Below, one piece after another: positions 56,455 to 64,000 of a stretch of DNA of 64,000 bases. A program made the translations under genes and the position numbers. Numbering within the stretch: position 1 is the first letter of the stretch; each line of letters starts with the position of its first letter. The stretch lies in the NCBI RefSeq assembly GCF_019203965.1, contig NZ_CP076448.1:1503001-1567000 (forward strand), written 5' to 3'. The stretch comes from Elioraea tepida (GTDB lineage Bacteria; Pseudomonadota; Alphaproteobacteria; Acetobacterales; Acetobacteraceae). The notes beneath the pieces are model-generated. The model saw only the letters and a list, made by a program, of their open reading frames with translations. It did no database searches and had not been told where the DNA came from.

Positions 56455-58347
56455 ATGGCCGCGTCCGCTGCGAAGGCGCGAGGATCGGGGTCGCCGAAGG
56501 TGGCGCTCCTGCTCGGCGTTCTCGGCGTCGTCTACGGCGACATCGGCACGAGCCCGCTCTACACGATGAAGGCCTCGCTCGGGCTGTTCGCCCGCGACGG
56601 CGCCCTCAGCGCCTCCGACGTGCTCGGGGTGACGAGCCTCGTCGTCTGGTCGCTGATCCTGATCGTGACGGTCAAGTACATCGGCATCGTGACGCGCGCC
56701 GACAACAAGGGGGAGGGCGGAATCCTCGCGCTGATGGCGCTCGCCACCCGGGCGCTTCCCCAAGGGCGGTTGCGCCACGCCGCCACCATGGTCGGCATCG
56801 CCGGGGCGAGCCTGTTCGTCGGCGACGGCGCGATCACGCCGGCGATCTCGGTTCTCTCGGCGATCGAGGGGCTCGAGGTGGTCAACCCGGCGCTGCACCC
56901 CTTCGTCGTGCCGCTCTCGGTGCTTGTGCTTGTCGGCGTATTCGCGGTGCAGTATCGCGGCTCGGGAAAGGTCGGCCTCGTCTACGGGCCGGTCACCTTC
57001 GTCTGGTTCGTCACGCTCGCGATTCTCGGGGTGCGGGGGATCCTGCTTGCGCCGCCGATCCTCGCCGCCGTCTCGCCCACCTACGCGGTGTGGTTCTTCG
57101 TCAACCACCCGCTCGAGAGCTTCGTCGCCCTCGGCGCGATCGTGCTCGCCGTCACCGGAGCCGAGGCGCTCTACGCCGACATGGGCCATTTCGGCCGGCG
57201 CCCGATCGTCCAAGCCTGGCTGTTCTGCGTGCTGCCTGCGCTCGCGCTGAACTATGTCGGGCAGGGGGCTCTTCTGCTCGCCGATGCCGCCGCGCTCGAG
57301 AACCCGTTCTACCTGCTCGCGCCCTCCTGGTTCCGCCTGCCGCTCGTGTTCCTCGCCACCGCCGCGACCATCATCGCAAGCCAGGCGATGATCACCGGCG
57401 CCTTCTCGATCGCGCGGCAGATGATGCAGCTCGGCTTCTGCCCGCGCCTGACAGTGCGCCACACCTCCGGCGAGGAGGCGGGGCAGATTTACATACCGCA
57501 AGTCAACGCCATGCTCTTCATCGGCGTGATGCTTCTGGTCGCGGGGTTCCGCGCCTCGGAGAACCTCGCCGCCGCCTACGGAATCGCTGTGACCGGAACC
57601 TTCGTCTGCACCTCGCTGCTCGGCCTCGTCGTTGCCCGCCGCGTGCTGGGCTGGAGCACTGCGAAGACGGTCGCGAGCTTCGGCCTGTTCCTCGTCATCG
57701 ACCTCGCCTTCTTCGCCTCGAACCTGCTCAAGGTGCCCGAGGGCGGCTGGGTGCCGATCCTGATCGGGGTCACGCTCTTCACGCTGCTCACCTCTTGGCG
57801 GCGCGGGCGCGACCTCCTGTTCGAGAAGTGGCGCGCCGACAGCCTGCCGCTTGCCTCCTTCCTCGCGCGCCTGCCGAAGAGCCGCACCATACGCGTTCCC
57901 GGCACCGCCGTGTTCATGACCGGCAACCCTGACTACGTGCCCGGCGCGCTCCTGCACAACCTCAAGCACAACAAGGTGCTGCACGAGAAGGTGATCTTCC
58001 TCACGGTGCTGACCGAGGAGGTGCCCGTCGTCCCGCCGGAGCAGCGCGCGACGGTGGAGGAGCTCGCCCCGGGGATACACCGCGTCATTCTCCGCTACGG
58101 GTTCATGGAGAGCCCCAACATCCCGCGCGCTCTCGCCGAGCTGAAGGACGAGGGGATCGAGGCAGACCCGATGCAGGTGAGCTTCTTCCTCGGCCGCGAG
58201 AGCGTGGTTCCGGCCGCGGTGCCGAAGATGTCGCGCTGGCGGCACTGGCTGTTCATGGTGATGGCGCGCAACGCCGTCTCCGCCACCGAGTTCTTCCGCA
58301 TCCCCTCCGACCGCGTGGTCGAGCTCGGCGTTCGCGTCGCGATCTGA
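56455..58347 (+). CDS. kup: Low-affinity potassium transporter Kup
   Basis: Kup is a K+/H+ symporter. The 630-residue protein starts its membrane part with [20 protein letters not shown], the family's most conserved block, and has about 12 membrane segments, including [20 protein letters not shown] and [16 protein letters not shown]. The C-terminal cytoplasmic part (about 440-630) contains [13 protein letters not shown]-like [17 protein letters not shown]. Start ATG 56455 gives the normal length. Confidence 0.96.
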   Translation: MAASAAKARGSGSPKVALLLGVLGVVYGDIGTSPLYTMKASLGLFARDGALSASDVLGVTSLVVWSLILIVTVKYIGIVTRADNKGEGGILALMALATRALPQGRLRHAATMVGIAGASLFVGDGAITPAISVLSAIEGLEVVNPALHPFVVPLSVLVLVGVFAVQYRGSGKVGLVYGPVTFVWFVTLAILGVRGILLAPPILAAVSPTYAVWFFVNHPLESFVALGAIVLAVTGAEALYADMGHFGRRPIVQAWLFCVLPALALNYVGQGALLLADAAALENPFYLLAPSWFRLPLVFLATAATIIASQAMITGAFSIARQMMQLGFCPRLTVRHTSGEEAGQIYIPQVNAMLFIGVMLLVAGFRASENLAAAYGIAVTGTFVCTSLLGLVVARRVLGWSTAKTVASFGLFLVIDLAFFASNLLKVPEGGWVPILIGVTLFTLLTSWRRGRDLLFEKWRADSLPLASFLARLPKSRTIRVPGTAVFMTGNPDYVPGALLHNLKHNKVLHEKVIFLTVLTEEVPVVPPEQRATVEELAPGIHRVILRYGFMESPNIPRALAELKDEGIEADPMQVSFFLGRESVVPAAVPKMSRWRHWLFMVMARNAVSATEFFRIPSDRVVELGVRVAI

Positions 58348-58391
58348 GCTCCGTTAACGCGGGCGAAAGAGCGCCGCGGCAGGCTCACCGC

Positions 58392-59165
58392 ATGACCGGA
58401 GAGACGGACCGCACCTGCGACGCCTGCACCTGCGGCCTCGGTTTCCCGCTTCCCTTGACGATCGCGTTCCAGCCGATCGTTCGCCCTTCCTCAGGCGCGA
58501 TCGAGGCGCACGAGGCGCTGCTGCGCGGCCGGGATGGAGCACTCGCCCACACCGTTCTCGCCGCCGTCTCCGACGCGAACCGGCCCGCCTTCGACCGGAC
58601 GGCCCGCGCCACCGCCATCGCGCTCGCCGCACGGCACGGGCTCGCCGAGCGGCTCCACCTCAACCTGATGCCCGAGGCGCTGCGCCACCCGGAGCACTGC
58701 CTCGCGCCTCTGCTCGCGGCGGCCTCCGCTTCCGGCATCGCGCCGTCGCGCCTCACGCTCGAGCTCGGCGAGGACGGGCGTCTGTTCGACCTCGCCTTCA
58801 TGCGCCGCTTCCTCGCCGCCTGCCGCGACGCGGGCCTTCGCGTCGCGCTCGACCATCTCGGCGCGGGCTACGCCGCGATCGGCACGCTCGTCGATCTCGC
58901 CCCCGACATGGTGAAGCTCGACCTCACGCTGATCCGCGGCATCGACCGCGACCGGCTGAAGCGCGCCCGCGCGCTCGAGGTCGTCGCCGCCTGCCGGGCG
59001 CTCGGGCTCGAGATCGCCGCGGTCGGGGTCGAGACGGAAGGCGAGCTCGCGGTGCTGGCGGAGGCGGGGGTCGATCTCGTCCAGGGCTACCTGCTCGCCA
59101 AGCCCGCTTTCGAGCGGCTCGTGACCGCCGAAGAGATTGCCCTGCCGGCGGAAGCGTCCGCCTAA
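58392..59165 (+). CDS. Stand-alone EAL-domain protein, probably degenerate
   Basis: A 257-residue EAL protein with a Cys-containing start (CDACTCG) followed by LTIAFQPIVRPSSGAIEAHEALLRG. The EAL triad is present as EALLRG. The usual DDFGTGYS metal site is LDHLGAGYA here, with the second Asp replaced by His, and the ExE-type site is weak (LELGEDG). VKLDLTLIRGID, GVETEGELAVL and VDLVQGYLLAKP remain. It was probably a c-di-GMP phosphodiesterase and may now bind without hydrolysing. Whether it is active is unsettled. Confidence 0.82.
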   Translation: MTGETDRTCDACTCGLGFPLPLTIAFQPIVRPSSGAIEAHEALLRGRDGALAHTVLAAVSDANRPAFDRTARATAIALAARHGLAERLHLNLMPEALRHPEHCLAPLLAAASASGIAPSRLTLELGEDGRLFDLAFMRRFLAACRDAGLRVALDHLGAGYAAIGTLVDLAPDMVKLDLTLIRGIDRDRLKRARALEVVAACRALGLEIAAVGVETEGELAVLAEAGVDLVQGYLLAKPAFERLVTAEEIALPAEASA

Positions 59166-59349
59166 GCGCGGCGGCGCGGCCCGGCTCGTCCTGCGGCGCC
59201 GTGCGAGCGGCCGCATACGCCAGCGTTCCGCTCCCGCCAGGGCGCTGACGGTGGTTGACAGCCCCGAAACGATACCGCAGGGTCGTTACGGGAGAACAAT
59301 GACAGCGGCGCTCCCCCGCCAGGGCGAAGTTGGACAGGGGGAGTTGGAC

Positions 59350-60017
59350 ATGACACGGACGTTTGCCGCAGCCGCGTTCGCGGCCGCCCTCGTCGCGGGA
59401 GCTGCGTCCGCCGCGACGCTCTACACCGATTCGCCTTCCTCGCCGCCGCCCCAGGCACGACCTTCGACAACTTCGAGAGCTCGACCGTCGCTGGCACGAC
59501 GATCACCTTCGGTGGCGGCACCATCACATGCTCGGGGATCTTCTGCACCGTCTCCTTCGGCAACGAGTCCACTCCTACCCCGATCGCGCTCAGCGGCATC
59601 AAAGCGCCCTTCTTTGCCGCCCCTGACACGCTGACCTTCACCTTCGCCGCCCCGATCGACGCTTTTGGCATCTTCATCGGCGGTTCGGGGGACCGCGAGC
59701 AGCAGACGCTTTCCATCACGCTGTCGGACGGTTCTGTCTTCCAGCCTTTCCCGAACTACAGCAACATCAGTAACACCTCTCTCAACAACACGCTGTTCGT
59801 CGGCATCGTCTCGCCCACGCCGTTCACCACCGTCGCCTTCACCGGGACCGTCGTAAATGACTTCATCGATGTCGTGTACTTCGACGACCTCTCCTACCGT
59901 CTGGCGCGAGTGACGCCGGTGCCCGCTCCGGCGGGCCTACTCGTGTTCGGCGTGGCCCTCGCCGGGCTCACCCTCGCCGCGCGCGGCCGGCGCGACGCCC
60001 CGCCGCGCACGGCCTGA
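59350..60017 (+). pseudogene. VPxP-CTERM anchored protein, broken by a frameshift after the signal peptide
   Basis: ATG 59350 (or 59299 upstream) gives a signal peptide MTRTFAAAAFAAALVAGAASAA and then ATLYTD before the frame is lost at about 59430-59436. The next frame continues AFLAAAPGTTFDNFESSTVAG and a beta-rich domain, then ends VPAPAGLLVFGVALAGLTLA followed by ARGRR and a short tail, a VPLPA-CTERM-type sorting signal. One lost base joins the frames as D-S-A-F-L-A-A-A-P-G. The intact product would be exported and anchored by an exosortase or archaeosortase-like enzyme. No such enzyme is in the window. Confidence 0.8.
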
Positions 60018-60029
60018 GGCAGGGCCGCG

Positions 60030-61298
60030 TCACGCGGCCTGGCGCAGCGCGCCCAGGATCGAGAGTCCCTGCGGCGAGAGCCCCATCGCAGTGCGCATGA
60101 AGAGGCGCTTCAAGGGCGGGATCCGGTGCACGGCGGCGAGGCCGAAGCCCCGCGCGAGCCGAACCGGGGCGAGATCGTTCGAGAACAGCCGATCGAGTGC
60201 ATCCGTCATCGCGAGCATCGCGAGATTCGTCGGACGGCGCGCCGCCTGGTAGCGGGCGAGCACGGCGGGGCTGCCCGGGTCCTCGCCCGAGCGGACAGCC
60301 TCGACGATCGCCGCGCCGAGCGCGCCGACATCGCGGACACCGAGATTGAGCCCCTGCCCGGCGATCGGGTGGATGCCGTGCGCGGCATCGCCAACGAGTG
60401 CGAGGCGGATGTCGGTGTAGCGCTGCGCCAGGAGCGCCGAGAGCGGGTAGCGCCAGCGCGTCCCGACCGGGGTGACCGTGCCGAGATGGTCGCCGAAGCG
60501 TCGCGCGAGCTCCGCGGCGAAGCGCCCGGGCGAAAGCTCCCACACGCGGTCGACGAGATCGGAGCGGTCTGACCAGACGATCGCGGATGTGCGGCCGTCC
60601 GGCGCGCCGCCGGGCCCCGGCTCCCCGGGCAGCGGCAGGATCGCGAACGGGCCTCCGGGCAGGAAGTGCTCGACCGCAACGTGGCCGTGCGGCCGCTCGT
60701 GCCGCACCGCGCAGACGATCGCCTGCTGGCCATAATCCCAGCGCGTGACGGGAATGCCGGCCTCAGCCCTCAGCGCGCTCTCGCGCCCCTCAGCCGCCAC
60801 CACAAGGCGGCAGGCGATCACCGTGCCGTCGGCGAGCCGCACCTCGGCGGTTTCGGGCGTTCGCGCCACCGACGACACGGAGGCGGGCGCGAACACCGCA
60901 AGCCCCGGCAGGCGGGGCAGCTGGGCGTTGAGCGCGATGCGCAGGTGCCGCGCCTCGACCATCCAGCCGAACGCGTCCTCGCCCACCTCAGAGGCGGCGA
61001 AATGGAGAAAGAGCGGCGAGGCTGGGCGGCCAACCCGGCCATCCGACACCCTGATCTGGCGGATCGGGCAGGGAGCACCGCCGAGCCTCGCCCACACCCC
61101 CGCCTGCTCGAGCACGTCGCGCGAGGTCAGCGCGATCGCATAGGCGCGGCCGTCGAAGGCGGGAAGCTCCATCGGCGGCAGGGCGGAGCGGTCGATGACG
61201 GCAGCCGGGATGCCGGCTTCGGCGAGCAGGCAGGCGAGCGTTGCCCCGACGGGCCCAGCGCCGACGATGCAGACGGTGACGGAGAGGTGCGCGGCCAT
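60030..61298 (-). CDS. UbiH/UbiF-family FAD-dependent hydroxylase
   Basis: A 422-residue flavoprotein hydroxylase. The FAD-binding loop is VCIVGAGPVGATLACLLAEA at the N-terminus, and the conserved DAAHGIHPIAGQGLNLG motif near residue 300 is characteristic of ubiquinone-synthesis hydroxylases (UbiH, UbiF, UbiI, UbiL). Which ring position is hydroxylated cannot be told from sequence. The ATG at 61298 gives the normal start; the frame is open further upstream. It is divergent from glnK. Confidence 0.88.
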   Translation of the reverse strand: MAAHLSVTVCIVGAGPVGATLACLLAEAGIPAAVIDRSALPPMELPAFDGRAYAIALTSRDVLEQAGVWARLGGAPCPIRQIRVSDGRVGRPASPLFLHFAASEVGEDAFGWMVEARHLRIALNAQLPRLPGLAVFAPASVSSVARTPETAEVRLADGTVIACRLVVAAEGRESALRAEAGIPVTRWDYGQQAIVCAVRHERPHGHVAVEHFLPGGPFAILPLPGEPGPGGAPDGRTSAIVWSDRSDLVDRVWELSPGRFAAELARRFGDHLGTVTPVGTRWRYPLSALLAQRYTDIRLALVGDAAHGIHPIAGQGLNLGVRDVGALGAAIVEAVRSGEDPGSPAVLARYQAARRPTNLAMLAMTDALDRLFSNDLAPVRLARGFGLAAVHRIPPLKRLFMRTAMGLSPQGLSILGALRQAA

Positions 61299-61465
61299 GC
61301 CTCGCACGATAAAGCGCGCCCCGCCCGACGGGAAGACGCCGCCCGGTTTTGCGCCGCAGCGCACACGAATGCCCAAGGATTGGGCAGCGCCCAACGCCTG
61401 GGCAGGGCTGCGCCAGGGCTTGGAAATCCCGGCTCTCCGCACCACCGCAACCGCCCCGGAACGTC

Positions 61466-61480
61466 CGGCACGGTTCTTGA
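61466..61480 (+). promoter_or_regulatory. Sigma-54-like promoter for glnK-amtB
   Basis: CGGCACGGTTCTTGA at 61466-61480 keeps the invariant GG and the first G of GC, ten bases apart, with GGCACG exact. The last base is A instead of C. Start would be near 61492, 37 bases before the glnK ATG. Nitrogen-regulated glnK-amtB operons are usually sigma-54/NtrC dependent. Confidence 0.55.
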
Positions 61481-61867
<387 letters not shown>

Positions 61868-61922
61868 GCGCGGCGGCAGGCGCTTTCATGATCGATCCGA
61901 TCAACAGGGGATCAGGCAACCG

Positions 61923-63209
61923 ATGAAGAAGACACTCCTCACCGCGGCCGGCGCGCTCGCCCTGCCGCTCGTGGCGGCGCTGCCCGCCTTCGCCGCCGAC
62001 GAGCCGAAGATCGACAGCGGCGACATGGCGTGGATGCTCACCTCCACGGCTCTCGTGCTGATGATGACCATCCCGGGCGTTGCCCTGTTCTATGCCGGCA
62101 TGGTCCGGAAGAAGAACGTTCTCGCGACGATGATGCAGAGCTTCGCGACCTGCGCTCTGATCACCATCGTCTGGATGGTCGCGGGCTACAGCCTCGCCTT
62201 CTCCGGCGAGGGCAAGTGGATCGGCGATCTGGGGCGGCTGTTCCTCTCCGGTCTCGCCGATGTTTGGGACAAGCCGAAGCCCGAGGGCACCATCACCGAG
62301 CCGGTGTTCATGGTGTTCCAGATGACGTTCGCGATCATCACCGCGGCGCTGATCACCGGCGCGGTGGCTGACCGGATGAAGTTCTCGGCCCTGCTCCTGT
62401 TCCTCGCGCTCTGGTCGCTCTGCGTCTACAGCCCGGTGGCGCACTGGGTGTGGGGCGGCGGCTTCATCGCCGATTGGGGCGTTCTCGACTACGCGGGCGG
62501 AACGGTCGTGCACATCAACGCCGGCGTGGCGGGCCTCGTCGCCTGCCTCGTACTCGGCAAGCGCAAAGGCTACGGAACCGAGAGCATGGCGCCGCACAAT
62601 CTCGGCTTGGCGGTGATCGGCGCGTCGCTGCTCTGGGTCGGCTGGTTCGGCTTCAACGCCGGCTCGGCGGTGGCGGCCGATGGCCGCGCCGGCATGGCGA
62701 TGGTGGTGACGCAGATCGCGACCGCCGCCGGCGTGCTCGCGTGGATGTTCGTCGAGTGGGCGGTGAAGGGCAAGCCGACGGTGCTCGGCGCGATCTCAGG
62801 CGCCGTGGCCGGCCTCGTCGGCATCACCCCGGCCGCGGGCTATGTCGCCCCGGTCGGCGCGCTCGTGATCGGCGCGGCGGCGGGAGCGATCTCCTGGTGG
62901 GCCTCGGTCGAGCTCAAGCGGATGCTGAAGTATGACGACAGCCTCGACGTGTGGGGCATCCACGGTGTGGCCGGAATCGTCGGCGCTATCCTCACCGGCC
63001 TGTTCGCCGTCGAGGCGATCGGCGAGACCGCGGGTGGCATCGGCCAGATGATCGTGCAGATCCAGGGCGTGGTGGTGACGATCGTCTACACGGCCATCGT
63101 CAGCTTCATCCTGCTCAAGATCGTCGATGCGATCCTGGGCCTGCGCGTCTCCGACGAGGAGGAGCAGATGGGCCTCGACGAGGCGCTGCACGGCGAGAGC
63201 CTCGGCTGA
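61923..63209 (+). CDS. amtB: Ammonium channel AmtB
   Basis: AmtB moves ammonium/ammonia across the inner membrane and is blocked by unmodified GlnK. The 428-residue protein has a signal peptide (about 1-24, cut near AFA-AD) and 11 membrane segments. The twin histidines are seen in VHINAGVAGLVA and DVWGIHGVAGIVG. LFYAGMVRKKNVLATMMQSF is a family signature. It forms glnK-amtB, and ends before a terminator. Confidence 0.96.
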   Translation: MKKTLLTAAGALALPLVAALPAFAADEPKIDSGDMAWMLTSTALVLMMTIPGVALFYAGMVRKKNVLATMMQSFATCALITIVWMVAGYSLAFSGEGKWIGDLGRLFLSGLADVWDKPKPEGTITEPVFMVFQMTFAIITAALITGAVADRMKFSALLLFLALWSLCVYSPVAHWVWGGGFIADWGVLDYAGGTVVHINAGVAGLVACLVLGKRKGYGTESMAPHNLGLAVIGASLLWVGWFGFNAGSAVAADGRAGMAMVVTQIATAAGVLAWMFVEWAVKGKPTVLGAISGAVAGLVGITPAAGYVAPVGALVIGAAAGAISWWASVELKRMLKYDDSLDVWGIHGVAGIVGAILTGLFAVEAIGETAGGIGQMIVQIQGVVVTIVYTAIVSFILLKIVDAILGLRVSDEEEQMGLDEALHGESLG

Positions 63210-63271
63210 CGCGCCCCTCCTCCACGCGGCCCGGGGACCGCCCCGGGCGGGCGCGCGGGGAGACGGGACGG

Positions 63272-63300
63272 GGGCGGGGTCCGCAAGGGCCCCGCCCTTT
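63272..63300 (+). terminator. Rho-independent terminator after amtB
   Basis: GGGCGGGGTCC (63272-63282) and GGGCCCCGCCC (63287-63297) form an 11-bp stem with one G-T pair and a stable GCAA tetraloop, followed by TTT. Confidence 0.8.
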
Positions 63301-63317
63301 CCGCATCCGCCCACGTC

Positions 63318-64000
63318 TCAGCCCTCGCCCGCGAAGATCCGCGCGTAGCGATCGGCCATCAGCCGCTCGTCGTACTCGCGCTCGGCCTTGAGCCGGTTCG
63401 CCTCGCCGGCGGCGACGCGAAGCACGTCGTCGGCGAGACCGCGGGCAAGTGCCTCGGCAAGCGCGGTCTCGTCCTTCGCGACCACAAGGGATCGGTTCTC
63501 GTCCGACAGGATCGCGCGCACATCGCCGACATCGGTCGCGACCACCGCAAGCCCCGACGCCATCGCCTCGAGAACGGAGAGCGGCATCTGCTCGGTGTCG
63601 GAGGAAAGCGCGAACAGGTCGAACCGCTCAAGGAACGGTGCCGGATCGGCCTGGGCGCCGTGGAAGGTCACAGAGGCGCCGAGGCCGAGGCGTGACGCGA
63701 GCGCCTCGAGCGCGGCACGCTCCGCCCCGTCGCCGACGATCTCGAGCCGCGCCGGACGCTCCGCCCGAAGCCGCGCGAAGGCGCCGAGAAGCCGCGCGAG
63801 GTTCTTCTCCGGCCGGAGCCCCGCCACCGTGCCGATCACCGGCTCGGGCCCAAGTGAGGCCCGCGACCGCAGCCGGAACCGCTCGAGCGCGATTCCGTTC
63901 GGCACGTAGCGGAGACGCTCGGCCGGAAGCCGCCAGACCTCCTCGGCGATCCTTTTGAGCGTGAGCGAGGGAAGGACGACGGTCGACCGGCGCAGCGCAA
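63318..64000 (-). CDS. GT4-family glycosyltransferase, N-terminus beyond window
   Basis: The 3' part of a glycosyltransferase, about 227 codons visible, running off the right edge. The frame continues upstream of the internal Val-Pro-Asn-Gly-Ile: TVVLPSLTLKRIAEEVWRLP then RLRYVPNGIALERF. The C-terminal domain has GTVAGLRPEKNLARLLGAFA and the donor-binding MPLSVLEAMASGLAVVATDV. It is a typical GT-B enzyme for surface glycans; acceptor and donor are unknown. Confidence 0.85.
   Translation of the reverse strand, partial: ALRRSTVVLPSLTLKRIAEEVWRLPAERLRYVPNGIALERFRLRSRASLGPEPVIGTVAGLRPEKNLARLLGAFARLRAERPARLEIVGDGAERAALEALASRLGLGASVTFHGAQADPAPFLERFDLFALSSDTEQMPLSVLEAMASGLAVVATDVGDVRAILSDENRSLVVAKDETALAEALARGLADDVLRVAAGEANRLKAEREYDERLMADRYARIFAGEG

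Overview
The window is a very GC-rich stretch (roughly 70 % G+C by eye) of an alphaproteobacterial chromosome. The rph-rdgB/hrcA-grpE-dnaK-dnaJ cluster, the maeB, mutS, glnD, murJ, trpS order, the tsaB-rimI, mucR, fur, olsB block and the lptE-holA pair behind leuS all point to Rhodospirillales. Gene styles such as the porin, the RibA with a long N-terminal domain and the OlsB acyltransferase fit Acetobacteraceae (Roseomonas/Elioraea-like). That placement is from memory of families and was not searched. No rRNA, tRNA, CRISPR array, insertion sequence, phage gene or plasmid gene was seen. Both ends cut through a gene: an SUV3-like helicase on the left and a GT4 glycosyltransferase on the right.

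Layout. 1-6.3 kb: RNA helicase, DUF1223 thioredoxin-like protein, MFS transporter, nucleotide-pool sanitation (rdgB), RNase PH and a YnfA membrane protein. 6.3-11.5 kb: the heat-shock block hrcA, grpE, dnaK, dnaJ. 11.8-16.8 kb (minus strand): a small orphan gene, leuC-leuD and the malic enzyme maeB. 16.9-19.5 kb: modABC molybdate importer behind a near-textbook Mo-box. 20-30 kb: mutS, glnD, murJ, trpS and an RlmM-like methyltransferase, with a broken PEP-CTERM gene between mutS and glnD. 30.3-33.1 kb: a broken metallo-beta-lactamase-fold gene, then a TauE/SafE transporter overlapping a TIGR02186 membrane protein. 33-39 kb: stress protein, Fe-S scaffold, flavin reductase, tsaB/rimI, tusA, mucR, fur, olsB. 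39-43.5 kb: asnB, methyltransferase and glycosyltransferase, probably surface polysaccharide functions. 43.8-50 kb (minus): holA, lptE, leuS, a DUF3576 lipoprotein and a porin. 50-56.4 kb: thiE/yggS with overlapping divergent start codons, an L,D-transpeptidase, a Pro/Ala-rich protein, ribA, a response regulator, and a TetR gene with three operators next to a deleted exporter operon. 56.4-63.2 kb: kup, a degenerate EAL protein, a second broken C-terminal-anchor protein, a UbiH-type hydroxylase and glnK-amtB.

How the genes connect. GlnD (24-27 kb) modifies PII, and the PII gene glnK with its ammonium channel amtB lies at 61.5 kb behind a sigma-54-like promoter, so much of the nitrogen-signalling circuit is visible. 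Regulators present are HrcA, MucR, Fur, an OmpR-type response regulator and TetR. Gene decay is the most distinctive feature. Three accessory genes carry single-base-loss frameshifts (one also has a nonsense codon), and a fourth locus is a deletion scar. Every complete core gene reads cleanly. Both proteins with C-terminal surface-anchor signals are among the broken ones.
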